DNA of 26,593 nt from Candidatus Omnitrophota bacterium (lineage in GTDB: Bacteria; Omnitrophota; Gorgyraeia; Duberdicusellales; 4484-171). The stretch lies in the NCBI GenBank assembly GCA_023228195.1, contig JALOBR010000008.1:1-26593 (forward strand), read 5' to 3'. Positions 1-7,991 of the stretch are shown in pieces. The position numbers were made by a program, and so were the translations under genes. The notes beneath the pieces were generated by a model. The model searched no databases, was not told the origin of the DNA, and saw nothing but the letters and a program-made list of their open reading frames with translations. Numbering within the stretch: position 1 is the first letter of the stretch; the number at the start of each line of letters is the position of its first letter.

Positions 1-94
1 TTTAAACTATATTAAGGATGACGATTATGATACTGCCGAAGAAAAGCTTCGGAGCGCTCTTTCGACGGTTTATCGTTCTTCACAGGAAAAATAA
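1..94 (+). CDS. C-terminal fragment of an unidentified protein
   Basis: One reading frame is open from the window edge (first full codon at 2) to a TAA at 92-94. It encodes about 30 residues that begin LNYIKDDDYDTAEEKL and end SSQEK. The segment is hydrophilic and looks helical. Its DYDTAEEKLRSAL stretch resembles the A-helix of a tetratricopeptide-type repeat, but one partial helix cannot identify a family. The gene runs in the same direction as everything downstream and is separated from polA by about 220 bases. It may be unrelated to polA. Confidence 0.45.
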   Translation, partial: LNYIKDDDYDTAEEKLRSALSTVYRSSQEK

Positions 95-266
95 TATAAA
101 TTCCAGCCTACACCTCAATTAAAATAATATACAGGTTTGTAAGTGGCAAATTTAGGCCTTATCTTGAAGAACAAACTAAAAAACCAAGTGTAAATTGTGT
201 AAGTTTTGCCGGTAACGTATAGGAGAATTACCTACCTTAAGTAAAAATTACAAAACCGTTTATGCC

Positions 267-272
267 TATAAT
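267..272 (+). promoter_or_regulatory. Possible -10 element upstream of polA
   Basis: A perfect TATAAT lies about 40 bases upstream of the polA ATG, which would leave a short leader. No good -35 hexamer sits 16-18 bases further upstream; TTACAA at 248-253 is too close. A second weaker pair, TTGTGT (195-200) and TATAGG (218-223) with a 17-base spacer, is also possible. The 95-315 spacer holds nothing else I recognise. In such AT-rich DNA a chance TATAAT is likely, so this is only a candidate. Confidence 0.25.
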
Positions 273-315
273 TTTTTCCCGAAATCTACCCCGGTACAAT
301 AATTTTTAGATATCC

Positions 316-2808
316 ATGGCGCAAGATGCTATTTATCTAATTGACGGCACATCTATATGCTATCGTTCTTTTTACGCTATCAGGCTTTCTAATTCAAAAG
401 GCTTACCAACAGGTGCCGTATATGGTTTTTATCAGACGCTTAAAAGGATTATTTCGAAATATAACCCTGTCTATATAGGTATATGTTTCGATGTCTCACG
501 TAAAACTTTTCGTCAGGAAAAATTCAAAGAATATAAAATCCAGCGTCCGCCGACCCCGGATGACTTAAAGCAGCAGATACCGGTTATAAAGAAGTTAATA
601 AATTTATTAGGAATAACCTTGATAGAGAAGGAAGGTTTTGAGGCAGATGATATTATCGCAACTATTTCAAGAAAAGCCATCTCAGAAAACTTGCCTGCTA
701 TTATTGTAAGTTCGGACAAGGATATGTATCAATTGCTTGATAATGACAGGGTAAAAGTGTATGAGCCGGTTAATGATGAATTGTTAAGCGAAGATAGTTT
801 TAAAAAAGAATTCGGTTTCCCTCCGCAGCTTATAATCGATTATCTTTCTCTGGTTGGCGACAGCGTTGATAATGTTCCGGGAGCGAAAGGAATAGGCAAG
901 GTAGGCGCCTCAAAGCTTATTGCCGAGTTCGGTACGGTTGAAAAAATATTCGAAAACATAGATGGAGTTTCCCAAAAGATGAAGGACATACTCTTAAGAG
1001 AAAAAGAAAACATTTTTTTAAGCAAAGACCTGATTACGCTGCGTAATTGCGATATTAATTTAACCTGGCAGGATTTAAAAATTAAAGAGCGGCAGGCCCG
1101 TGAGCTTTATGGTTTATTTCAGGAACTTGAGTTTAAAACCCTGCTTAAAGATGTGCCGGCTCCTTCTGTTAACGTAAAAATTGATATTAAAGAAGATTTG
1201 CCCGATGATTTTGGAAAAACCGCAAATAAGGAAAAGCTGTTCTTCTATGCAGATGAGGCAACGGCTTATATCCTAAGCCTTGACAGAAACTGCATCTATA
1301 AAACAGAAATAAATAAAATCAAAGGCATAATTGCATGCAATGACATAAAAAAAATTTCTTATGATTTTAAATCGCAGATGGCTAATCTTGATTCGATTGA
1401 AGGCTTGTGGTTTGACGTAAAAATAGCCGCTTATCTGCTTAATTCAGCCCTTGCCGATTACGAATTAAGCACTTTGATTTCGCATTATTTGGGCGAGTTA
1501 GTATCTGAAGTGCCGGCGCAGGTTATTCCTTATTTTGTCAGCAAGCTTTACGAGGTGTTCGATAAGCAGCTTAAAGAGGCCTCTCTGGATAAACTTTTTT
1601 TTGATGTTGAGATGCCGCTTACGCGTGTTTTGTATGATATGGAGAGTTGCGGAATAAAGATTAATACGGATGCTCTTTATGGGCTCGATAAGGAAGTTGA
1701 CGCTAAATTGGAGAATTCGAAAAAAGCCATATTCAAAATTACAGGCAAAGAATTTAATCTTAACTCGCCAAAGCAGTTAAGCGAGGTGCTCTTTAAAGAT
1801 CTTAAAATCCCGCCGGTTAAGAAAACAAAAACTGGTTTCTCTACCGGGGAAGAAGTTTTAGAAAAATTATCCACTCAGCATGAAATAGCAAAGTTTATTT
1901 TGGAATACAGGGAATTAAATAAATTAAAAACAACCTATATAACTCCGTTGATTGAAACAGTAAATCTTAACGCAGGCATACTTTACGCGCAATTTAATCA
2001 AACCGCGACAGCAACCGGCAGGCTTTCGGGGTCATCTCCTAATTTGCAAAGCATTCCGGCAAAGGGAGAATTTTCCGCAAAGCTACGAAGCGCCTTTATT
2101 TCTTCGTTTAATAACGGATTCATACTTTGCGCCGATTATTCGCAAATTGAACTGCGTATTTTAGCGCATTTCTCTGACGATGAGAAACTTAAAGAAGCGT
2201 TTAGCAAAAATATTGACGTTCATCGTTTCACAGCAAGCCTTCTTTTCGGTAAGCCGGCAGCCGACATAAGCGAGCGTGAACGTAATCTGGCAAAAACGGT
2301 AAATTTCGGAATAACTTATGGAATGAGCGCTTACGGCCTTTCCAGAGAATTGAATGTAGGCGTTACCGAAGCGGATAATTTTATTACAGATTATTTCAAC
2401 AGGTATCCAAAAGTAAAAAATTATATACAAGCAGTTTATGCCCAGGCGCAAGCAGAAGGGTATGTTAAAACAATTTTAGGAAGACGCAGGTACCTGCCTG
2501 ATTTTAAAAGTAATAATCTGCAGATTAGGGAATTCGCCGCTCGCCAGGCAGTAAATTCTCCCATTCAGGGCTCAAGTGCAGATCTTATAAAGTTAGCGAT
2601 GGTTAAAATACATGAAGAATCCAGGAAAAATAACTTAAAATCAAAATTAATAATGCAGATTCACGATGAACTTATATTTGACGTATGTCCCGAGGAATTG
2701 GACGAACTTCGTGAAATTGTTAAGCGCAACATGGAGCAAAGCATAAAATTAAGCGTTCCCATAGAAGTTAAACTAAAAATCGGTAAAAACTGGGGAGAAG
2801 TTCAATAA
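316..2808 (+). CDS. polA: DNA polymerase I (family A), 830 aa
   Basis: Replication and repair polymerase that removes primers and fills gaps. Residues 1 to about 290 form the FEN-like 5'-nuclease, with acidic motifs such as YLIDGT near the start, GFEADD and SSDKDM, and a helix-hairpin-helix GAKGIGKVGA. Residues about 300-480 occupy the place of the 3'-5' proofreading domain. The first exonuclease motif (DxE) is not recognisable there, so proofreading is probably lost, as in Taq and Bacillus Pol I. The polymerase domain carries motif A (ADYSQIELRI, D607), motif B (RNLAKTVNFGITYG) and motif C (HDE, residues 783-785). The length is normal for the family. The ATG has no clear Shine-Dalgarno sequence, but the N-terminus aligns with the family start. 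In Bacillus polA lies near coaE, as here. Confidence 0.97.
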   Translation: MAQDAIYLIDGTSICYRSFYAIRLSNSKGLPTGAVYGFYQTLKRIISKYNPVYIGICFDVSRKTFRQEKFKEYKIQRPPTPDDLKQQIPVIKKLINLLGITLIEKEGFEADDIIATISRKAISENLPAIIVSSDKDMYQLLDNDRVKVYEPVNDELLSEDSFKKEFGFPPQLIIDYLSLVGDSVDNVPGAKGIGKVGASKLIAEFGTVEKIFENIDGVSQKMKDILLREKENIFLSKDLITLRNCDINLTWQDLKIKERQARELYGLFQELEFKTLLKDVPAPSVNVKIDIKEDLPDDFGKTANKEKLFFYADEATAYILSLDRNCIYKTEINKIKGIIACNDIKKISYDFKSQMANLDSIEGLWFDVKIAAYLLNSALADYELSTLISHYLGELVSEVPAQVIPYFVSKLYEVFDKQLKEASLDKLFFDVEMPLTRVLYDMESCGIKINTDALYGLDKEVDAKLENSKKAIFKITGKEFNLNSPKQLSEVLFKDLKIPPVKKTKTGFSTGEEVLEKLSTQHEIAKFILEYRELNKLKTTYITPLIETVNLNAGILYAQFNQTATATGRLSGSSPNLQSIPAKGEFSAKLRSAFISSFNNGFILCADYSQIELRILAHFSDDEKLKEAFSKNIDVHRFTASLLFGKPAADISERERNLAKTVNFGITYGMSAYGLSRELNVGVTEADNFITDYFNRYPKVKNYIQAVYAQAQAEGYVKTILGRRRYLPDFKSNNLQIREFAARQAVNSPIQGSSADLIKLAMVKIHEESRKNNLKSKLIMQIHDELIFDVCPEELDELREIVKRNMEQSIKLSVPIEVKLKIGKNWGEVQ

Positions 2809-2843
2809 AAATTGTGCAATCAGCGGGATTATTATATAAACAA

Positions 2844-2900
2844 CCCCGCTCACACGCCCGCCTCGCCGCCATCTGGCGGACAGGGCGGTCAGGTTCGGGG
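2844..2900 (+). repeat. Nested GC-rich hairpin in the polA-glgA spacer
   Basis: Several nested arms pair around an ATCT loop: CCGCC 2866-2870 with GGCGG 2875-2879, CCGCC 2858-2862 with GGCGG 2884-2888, and CCCCG 2844-2848 with CGGGG 2896-2900. It is far richer in GC than its surroundings. Its right foot is the TCGGGG that begins the conserved glgA leader element, so it may be the first stem of that element. No T-run follows, so it does not look like an intrinsic terminator. Confidence 0.55.
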
Positions 2901-2962
2901 GTAATTCGACTAGGTAATTTTTTATACAGGAAGTATAAAAAATTACAAGTCTCATTAGGAGG
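2895..2962 (+). repeat. Conserved hairpin-plus-Shine-Dalgarno leader element, copy A (before glgA)
   Basis: The order is TCGGGGG, then AATTCGACTAG, then a perfect 13-bp stem (2914-2926 with 2934-2946) closed by a CAGGAAG loop at 2927-2933, then A-AGTC-TC-ATT, then AGGAGG. GACT (2908-2911) can pair with AGTC (2948-2951), and AAT with ATT, across a TC/TC internal loop. GGAGG (2958-2962) lies 5 nt before the glgA ATG. The same skeleton recurs before rpmE and rsfS and behind tRNA-Pro with different stem sequences. I know no named family that matches it. Confidence 0.8.
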
Positions 2963-2967
2963 TTTTA

Positions 2968-4350
2968 ATGAAAATAGCCCTGTGTTCATCGGAAGTTTTC
3001 CCGTATGCTAAAACAGGAGGCCTTGCGGACGTAACAGGCGCGCTCCCTTTAGCTCTCACAAAAAATGATTGTGAAGTAAAAGTATTTATGCCTCTTTATA
3101 AAAAAGTAAAGCCACAGAAAATGTTCAGTGATTACGGCGTTACAAAAGAAGGGAATGTAGAATTTTATTTTATAAAAAATGATAATTACTTTATGCGCGA
3201 TGCGTTATACGGAACTCCCCAGGGCGATTACGGCGACAACCTTGAAAGGTTTTCTTTTTACAGCAGAAAGGTTCTGGAATTACTTAAGCAATTAAAATTT
3301 AAGCCGGATGTAATACACAGCAACGACTGGCAGTCATCTTTGGTGAATATTTATCTTAGGACTATTTACAGCAGCGATGATTTTTTCCGTAAGACCGCGA
3401 CTATCCTTACTATACATAATCTTGCGTATCAGGGATTGTTCGGCCGGGATAAGTACCCGGTCCTTGGTTTGTCTTGGGATTATTTCAATATGCATTGCCT
3501 TGAATTCTATGAAAAAATAAATCTTCTTAAGGGCGGCATTGTATTTTCTGATATTGTAAGCACAGTAAGCCCCACTTATGCAAAGCAGATACAGACCCCT
3601 GATTATGGTTGTGGGCTTGACGGGGTATTACGTGAAAAAAGAGACAAGCTAGTAGGCATACTTAACGCGATTGACTATGATGTCTGGAATCCGGAAAAAG
3701 ATAAGTTAATTTATAAGAATTATTCTCCTAAAAACCTTGAAGATAAGGCTATCAACAAAAAAATGTTTCAAAAAGAATTAGGTTTAAAGGTTGACGAAGA
3801 TACTCTTTTGCTTGGAATGGTTAGCCGTTTGGCGGAACAAAAAGGCGTAGACATACTTTCTGATTCTCTCGACTATCTTTTGAAGAAGTATCAGATAGTA
3901 ATACTTGGCTTGGGCGATGAAAAATATCACAAGATTCTTAAGAAAAAAGCCGATAAATTCAAAAAATCTTTTTCACTTAATTTAATGTTTGACGAAAAAA
4001 TTGCTCACCGTATATATGCGGCTTGCGACGGATTTCTTATGCCCTCAAGATTTGAACCCTGCGGTTTATCCCAGATGATAAGTTATAAATATGCAACCGT
4101 GCCTATCGTACACCGTACCGGAGGACTTGCTGATACGGTTATTGATGTCGAAAAACAGGGAGGCGGGTTTGTAGTAGATAAGTATACAAGCAATGATTTA
4201 AGTTCTGCGATAGACAGGGCAGCTAAGCTTTTTAAGGATAAAAAAGGCTGGCCCAAGCTGCTTAAAAAGATATCACAATACAATTTTTCCTGGGAGGAAG
4301 CAGCTAAACATTATGTCGATATGTACAAAAGAGCAAAAAGTTCCAGGTAA
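2968..4350 (+). CDS. glgA: Glycogen synthase (ADP-glucose type, GT5), 460 aa
   Basis: Transfers glucose from ADP-glucose to the non-reducing end of an alpha-1,4-glucan in the cytoplasm. The N-terminal GT-B half opens with SSEVFPYAKTGGLADV; the KTGG loop (K15-G18) binds the sugar nucleotide. The GT5 segment HSNDWQSS and the C-terminal half with VSRLAEQKGVD and RFEPCGL (E363) complete the family pattern. Length is typical. The start is fixed by AGGAGG 5 nt upstream, supplied by repeat element copy A. No other glycogen gene is nearby, so glgA seems to be an insertion into an otherwise housekeeping neighbourhood. Starch synthase is the same family, but the bacterial glycogen role is far more likely. 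Confidence 0.95.
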   Translation: MKIALCSSEVFPYAKTGGLADVTGALPLALTKNDCEVKVFMPLYKKVKPQKMFSDYGVTKEGNVEFYFIKNDNYFMRDALYGTPQGDYGDNLERFSFYSRKVLELLKQLKFKPDVIHSNDWQSSLVNIYLRTIYSSDDFFRKTATILTIHNLAYQGLFGRDKYPVLGLSWDYFNMHCLEFYEKINLLKGGIVFSDIVSTVSPTYAKQIQTPDYGCGLDGVLREKRDKLVGILNAIDYDVWNPEKDKLIYKNYSPKNLEDKAINKKMFQKELGLKVDEDTLLLGMVSRLAEQKGVDILSDSLDYLLKKYQIVILGLGDEKYHKILKKKADKFKKSFSLNLMFDEKIAHRIYAACDGFLMPSRFEPCGLSQMISYKYATVPIVHRTGGLADTVIDVEKQGGGFVVDKYTSNDLSSAIDRAAKLFKDKKGWPKLLKKISQYNFSWEEAAKHYVDMYKRAKSSR

Positions 4351-4361
4351 ATAGCAGTTAA

Positions 4362-4393
4362 GCAGGTAGCAGATGAAAATATCTGCTACCTGC
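4362..4393 (+). repeat. Perfect 13-bp palindrome between glgA and coaE
   Basis: GCAGGTAGCAGAT (4362-4374) is perfectly complementary to ATCTGCTACCTGC (4381-4393) across a 6-base loop. It starts 11 bases after the glgA stop. The bases that follow contain no T-run, so it is a weak fit to an intrinsic terminator and a better fit to the other spacer palindromes of this window. It could still protect mRNA 3' ends. Confidence 0.7.
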
Positions 4394-4416
4394 AATCTGC
4401 CTAAAGATTTTAAATC

Positions 4417-5007
4417 ATGCCTGTATTCGGCTTAACGGGAAATTTGGGTTGCGGCAAAAGTACGGCTCTTATGCTGCTTAAAAAAAAGGGCGCTTCTATC
4501 TTTGATGTTGACGAGAAGATTCATGAATATTATAAAAACAAAAAAGGACCAATTTATAAAAAGGTATCTGCTCTTTTTCCGCAGGTAATTTTCAGCGGGG
4601 CGATTGACCGCTGTGAACTTGGAAGAATAGTTTTTTCAGACAGAAAAAGCCTTTTAAAGCTTGAAACAATTGTACACCCATCTGCCGTAAGGGATTTAAA
4701 ATCATGGGTAAAAAACGCAAGGAAATTCAACAGGGTCTGCGTGGCAGAAGTTCCGTTACTTTTTGAAAAAAATCTCGAGGGTATATTTGACGGAGTGATC
4801 CTGGTTAATGTAAAAAAAAGCGTTCTCTTAAACAGGATAAAAAACAATCTTAAACTGTCCGCAGGCAAAGCCAACGCGCGCTTAAAATGCTTTAAGCCGG
4901 CTGCTATGAAAATGAAAAAGGCGGATTTTATCATAAATAACAGTTTCGGCATGGAAACTTTAAAGAAGGAAATAGATATTTTATGGGAGAAATTAAAACA
5001 CAATTAA
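4417..5007 (+). CDS. coaE: Dephospho-CoA kinase, 196 aa
   Basis: Phosphorylates the 3'-hydroxyl of dephospho-CoA with ATP, the last step of coenzyme A synthesis. The P-loop GLTGNLGCGKST spans residues 5-16, with K14 as the phosphate-binding lysine. FDVDEKIHEYY follows, matching the substrate-binding segment of the family. VAEVPLLFE and the C-terminal ADFIINNS are also typical of CoaE. Length is normal. The ATG has no good ribosome-binding site, but the P-loop begins immediately after it, so no later start is possible. Its position after polA recalls the Bacillus polA-mutM-coaE order, with glgA in the middle here. Confidence 0.93.
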   Translation: MPVFGLTGNLGCGKSTALMLLKKKGASIFDVDEKIHEYYKNKKGPIYKKVSALFPQVIFSGAIDRCELGRIVFSDRKSLLKLETIVHPSAVRDLKSWVKNARKFNRVCVAEVPLLFEKNLEGIFDGVILVNVKKSVLLNRIKNNLKLSAGKANARLKCFKPAAMKMKKADFIINNSFGMETLKKEIDILWEKLKHN

Positions 5008-5045
5008 CACAAATTTCCACGAATAAATTCGTGGTTATTCGTGTA
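4997..5045 (+). repeat. CACGAAT/ATTCGTG spacer repeat (coaE-rho)
   Basis: CCACGAAT (5017-5024) pairs with ATTCGTGG (5027-5034), flanked by outer ACAC and GTGT and a second ATTCGTG at 5037-5043. A related copy lies between murA and trpG. The arrangement parallels the CACAGAT/ATCTGTG repeats of the trp operon with different words. The repeat begins inside the last codons of coaE. Confidence 0.6.
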
Positions 5046-5102
5046 TAAAAAAACGGAGAAAAACTAATGGTAAAGAATACGAATTCAAAAACGGAGGTTA
5101 GC

Positions 5103-6362
5103 ATGGCAGACACTATCGACATTGCGCAATTAAAGGATATGAAAATTTCCGCTTTAAACAAGATAGCCAAAGACCTTGATATTAACGGTTTAAGCGGGCT
5201 GAAAAAACAGGAACTTATTTTTAAAATACTCCAGGCAAAAGCCGAAAAAGAGGGATTGATGTTCGGTAGTGGAGTTTTGGAGGTTTTGCCGGAAGGTTTC
5301 GGATTCTTGCGTTCGCCAAACTATAACTATCTTCCTTCGCCGGATGATATTTATGTTTCGCCTTCACAGATAAGAAAATTTTCGTTAAAAACAGGAGACA
5401 CCGTAAGCGGACAAATTAGGCCCCCAAAAGATAATGAAAAATATTTCGCTCTACTTAAGGTGGAGGCTGTTAATTTCGAAGATCCGGAAGGTTCCCGGAA
5501 CAGGGTCCTTTTCGATAATCTTACCCCGGTATACCCAAGAGAAAGATTTATCCTTGAAAGCACGCCCGAGGAGTGTTCCACCCGTATCCTTGATTTGTTG
5601 TGCCCGATAGGCAAGGGTCAGCGCGGTTTAATAGTTGCTCCTCCTTATAGCGGCAAAACCGTGCTTTTACAAAAAATAGCCAACGCAATAATGAAAAATT
5701 ATCCCGATGTTATACTGATGGTGCTTCTTATAGATGAACGCCCCGAAGAAGTAACCGAAATGAAAGCGATAGTTAAAGGCGAGGTTATAAGTTCTACTTT
5801 CGATGAGCCGGCCCAAAGGCACGTTCAGGTTGCGGAAATGGCGATTGAAAAAGCCAAGAGGCTTACTGAGCATAAAAAAGACGTAGTTATACTTTTGGAT
5901 AGTATTACGCGTCTTGCACGCGCCTACAACCTGGTTGAGCCTCATTCAGGAAGAATCCTTTCAGGAGGTATTGATTCAAGCGCTTTGCATAAGCCAAAAA
6001 GATTTTTTGGAGCGGCCCGCGCGCTCGAAGAAGGGGGTTCCCTTACAATTATGGCAACGGCGCTTGTTGATACCGGTTCACGTATGGATGATGTAATCTT
6101 TGAAGAATTTAAAGGAACGGGTAATATGGAAATTTCTTTGGACAGGAATATATTCCAGAGAAGAATATACCCGTCTTTGGACATTAAGCGTTCAAATACC
6201 CGCAGGGAAGAGCTTCTTATCCATCCGGATGAGCTGCAGAGAATCTGGATGCTAAGAAAAGCGCTTAATGAACTCAGCTCAATTGAGGCCTTGGAGCTTC
6301 TCATTGAGAAATTGACAAAAACCAAGAATAATGTAGAATTTTTACTTACTTTGAATAAGTAA
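5103..6362 (+). CDS. rho: Transcription termination factor Rho, 419 aa
   Basis: Hexameric RNA-dependent ATPase that releases transcripts. In order it shows a short N-terminal helical domain, the cold-shock RNA-binding domain (EGFGFLRSPN, DDIYVSPSQI) and the RecA-like motor with Walker A APPYSGKT (K185) and Walker B VVILLDSITR. The secondary RNA-binding Q-loop/R-loop region follows (TGNMEISLDR). Two starts are possible. ATG 5103 has GGAGG 5 nt upstream, gives 419 residues (the E. coli length) and puts the Walker lysine within one residue of E. coli K184. ATG 5067, with a weaker GGAG, would add 12 residues. I prefer 5103. With almost no intrinsic terminators in this window, Rho may do much of the termination; that is inference. 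Confidence 0.97.
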   Translation: MADTIDIAQLKDMKISALNKIAKDLDINGLSGLKKQELIFKILQAKAEKEGLMFGSGVLEVLPEGFGFLRSPNYNYLPSPDDIYVSPSQIRKFSLKTGDTVSGQIRPPKDNEKYFALLKVEAVNFEDPEGSRNRVLFDNLTPVYPRERFILESTPEECSTRILDLLCPIGKGQRGLIVAPPYSGKTVLLQKIANAIMKNYPDVILMVLLIDERPEEVTEMKAIVKGEVISSTFDEPAQRHVQVAEMAIEKAKRLTEHKKDVVILLDSITRLARAYNLVEPHSGRILSGGIDSSALHKPKRFFGAARALEEGGSLTIMATALVDTGSRMDDVIFEEFKGTGNMEISLDRNIFQRRIYPSLDIKRSNTRREELLIHPDELQRIWMLRKALNELSSIEALELLIEKLTKTKNNVEFLLTLNK

Positions 6363-6409
6363 AAGCAGTTAGACTAAATAGCATGTTTATCAGTCCTAAC
6401 GCAGGAGCG

Positions 6410-6475
6410 TCGGGGCAATTCGACTAAATATTTTTCAAGGCAGGAAGCCTTGAAAAATATAAGTCTCATTGGAGG
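6410..6475 (+). repeat. Conserved hairpin-plus-Shine-Dalgarno leader element, copy B (before rpmE)
   Basis: TCGGGGC, AATTCGACTAA, then a perfect 13-bp stem (6428-6440 with 6448-6460) and the CAGGAAG loop at 6441-6447, then A-AGTC-TC-ATT and GGAGG (6471-6475). The stem sequence differs at many positions from copy A, yet both strands change together. A small stem ACGC-AGGA-GCGT (about 6399-6410) precedes the TCGGGG. The rpmE ATG is 8 nt after GGAGG. A regulatory leader or a mobile hairpin would both fit. Confidence 0.8.
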
Positions 6476-6483
6476 TGTTAAAA

Positions 6484-6690
6484 ATGAAGGCAAAAGGTCA
6501 TCCAAAATATGAATTAGCTACAATTATCTGTGCTTGCGGAAACGTATTGCATACACGTTCAACCAGAAAGACCCTTAATGTTGATATCTGTTCAAACTGT
6601 CACCCTTTTTTTACGGGTAAACAAAAATTCGTTGACTCAGAAGGTAGAGTAGATAAATTCATTAAGAAATACGCTAAAAAAAGCAAGTAA
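6484..6690 (+). CDS. rpmE: 50S ribosomal protein L31, 68 aa
   Basis: Small protein of the large subunit that bridges to the small subunit. It has four cysteines, C16, C18, C36 and C39 (CAC and CSNC), so this is the zinc-binding form. HPFFTGKQKFVD is a family signature. The upstream in-frame TTG at 6469 would overlap the Shine-Dalgarno sequence; ATG 6484 with GGAGG 8 nt upstream is clearly the start. The order rho-rpmE-prfA-prmC is conserved in many bacteria. A strong terminator follows. Confidence 0.97.
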   Translation: MKAKGHPKYELATIICACGNVLHTRSTRKTLNVDICSNCHPFFTGKQKFVDSEGRVDKFIKKYAKKSK

Positions 6691-6718
6691 CTATTAATCC
6701 CCCTGTAACGTAGTTTAA

Positions 6719-6758
6719 GGCTACAGGTTGGCTAAAATTAATCTGTAGCCTTTTTATT
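6719..6758 (+). terminator. Rho-independent terminator after rpmE
   Basis: GGCTACAG (6719-6726) pairs perfectly with CTGTAGCC (6743-6750), and TTTTTATT follows at once. It starts 28 bases after the rpmE stop. It is the only hairpin with a proper T-tract that I found in the window. The loop is rather long (16 bases). Confidence 0.75.
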
Positions 6759-6774
6759 CCCCGCGGCACTAAAA

Positions 6775-6794
6775 CCCCGCTTTTTAAGGCGGGG
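6775..6794 (-). terminator. Hairpin with terminator shape on the minus strand
   Basis: CCCCGC (6775-6780) pairs with GCGGGG (6789-6794) over an 8-base loop. AAAA precedes it, so on the minus strand the hairpin is followed by TTTT. There is no minus-strand gene here to terminate. It may be another spacer palindrome. The remaining stretch up to prfA (6795-6908) holds nothing I can identify with confidence. Confidence 0.3.
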
Positions 6795-6908
6795 ATCAGA
6801 AAGTGTGCAGCTTGGGAATTAGCCGTGCTTAATACGCCGGCCTTTAGCTCAGCAGGGCATTTTGGTGGATAGGCTGGGGATTTATGGAAGGCTTTATTTA
6901 AATTAAAT

Positions 6909-7979
6909 ATGCTTAATCTTGATAAGTTAAAACAGGAACATCAAAAGATATCAGAGGAGCTTTCACTGCCGGAAACCGTCAAAGACCGGGAGCGGTACCA
7001 GCAGCTTGCAAAGAGATTTTCTTTTCTTGAGAAAGTACTTAACCTTGAAAAATTACGCAACAACTGCTTGACGGAAAAAGAACATCTTTCTCAAATTATC
7101 TCTAATTCCAAAGAGGAAGAAGAAATAAGAAAAATGGCTAAAGAGGAACTTCCTGTATTGGATGAAAAAATAAAATCCCTGGAAGAAGAAATAGAAAACA
7201 AGCTTTTTGAAAGCCAGGAACCGCAAAGGGATATTATCATAGAAATAAGAGGCGCAGCAGGCGGAGAAGAGTCGGCCCTATTCGCCGCGGACCTTTTAAA
7301 AATGTATTCAAAGTATATTGAGAAAAACGGCTGGAAATTCGAAATGCTTGATTCAAGCCCAACAGACATAGGCGGGTTTAAAGAAGTGATTTTTTCTGTT
7401 TCCGGAGAAGGGGCATATTCACATCTTAAATTTGAAAGCGGAGTACATCGTGTGCAGCGCGTTCCTAACACAGAAGCAAGCGGCAGAATTCATACTTCAA
7501 CCGTGACGGTTGCAGTATTGATTGAGCCGAAAGAAATTGAAATCAACTTAAAGCCCGAAGATTTGGAAATTATAACCTGCCGCGCTTCAGGCGCGGGCGG
7601 GCAGCATGTCAACAAAACTGATTCCGCAGTGCGTATCACACATTTGCCTACGGGAATTCAAGCTGCCTGTCAGGATGAGCGTTCGCAGGGTAGAAATAAA
7701 GAGAAAGCAATGCGAGTGATTAAAGCCCGCATTTTGGAGAAAATGGAAAAAGATGCATCCAGTAAAGCTAAAACCGAAAAACGCCTTCTTATAGGTACCG
7801 GAGAGCGCAGCGAAAAAATCCGCACTTATAATTTTACGGAGCGCCGCGTTACCGATCACAGGGTAAACTTTACGATTTATCAGTTAGATAGAGTTCTTGA
7901 GGGCGAGATGGATGAGATAGTGAAAAAACTTATTCAGGAAGAAAGAAAGAAATTGTACGAGTTAAAAGGCTTGTTGTAA
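6909..7979 (+). CDS. prfA: Peptide chain release factor 1, 356 aa
   Basis: Recognises UAA and UAG stop codons and triggers peptide release. The coiled N-terminal domain is followed by the decoding domain with RVQRVPNTEASGRIHTS; the tripeptide anticodon is P186-N187-T188. This PxT form marks RF1 rather than RF2 (SPF). The catalytic GGQ is at residues 230-232 in ASGAGGQHVN. Length matches the family. The start lacks a good Shine-Dalgarno sequence but the N-terminus MLNLDKL agrees with homologues. It is followed 12 bases later by prmC, its modifying methyltransferase. Confidence 0.97.
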   Translation: MLNLDKLKQEHQKISEELSLPETVKDRERYQQLAKRFSFLEKVLNLEKLRNNCLTEKEHLSQIISNSKEEEEIRKMAKEELPVLDEKIKSLEEEIENKLFESQEPQRDIIIEIRGAAGGEESALFAADLLKMYSKYIEKNGWKFEMLDSSPTDIGGFKEVIFSVSGEGAYSHLKFESGVHRVQRVPNTEASGRIHTSTVTVAVLIEPKEIEINLKPEDLEIITCRASGAGGQHVNKTDSAVRITHLPTGIQAACQDERSQGRNKEKAMRVIKARILEKMEKDASSKAKTEKRLLIGTGERSEKIRTYNFTERRVTDHRVNFTIYQLDRVLEGEMDEIVKKLIQEERKKLYELKGLL

Positions 7980-7991
7980 GGATTAAATTAT

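Noticed and set aside
300..2808. PolA as a phage-type polymerase
   Set aside because: The full 5'-nuclease domain, cellular length and the housekeeping neighbourhood fit bacterial Pol I.
4554..5003. Minus-strand open frame of 149 codons opposite coaE
   Set aside because: It lies fully within a confidently identified gene, has low-complexity Phe/Ser-rich content and no recognisable motifs.
6410..6475. Leader before rpmE as an L31 zinc or autoregulatory site
   Set aside because: The same element precedes glgA and rsfS, so it cannot be specific to L31.
6836..6870. tRNA-like start GCCGGCC-TTTAGCTCAGCAGGGCA before prfA
   Set aside because: It resembles an acceptor strand and D arm, but no anticodon arm, T arm or matching 3' acceptor strand follows. 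At most it is a relic; the evidence is too weak to list as a gene.
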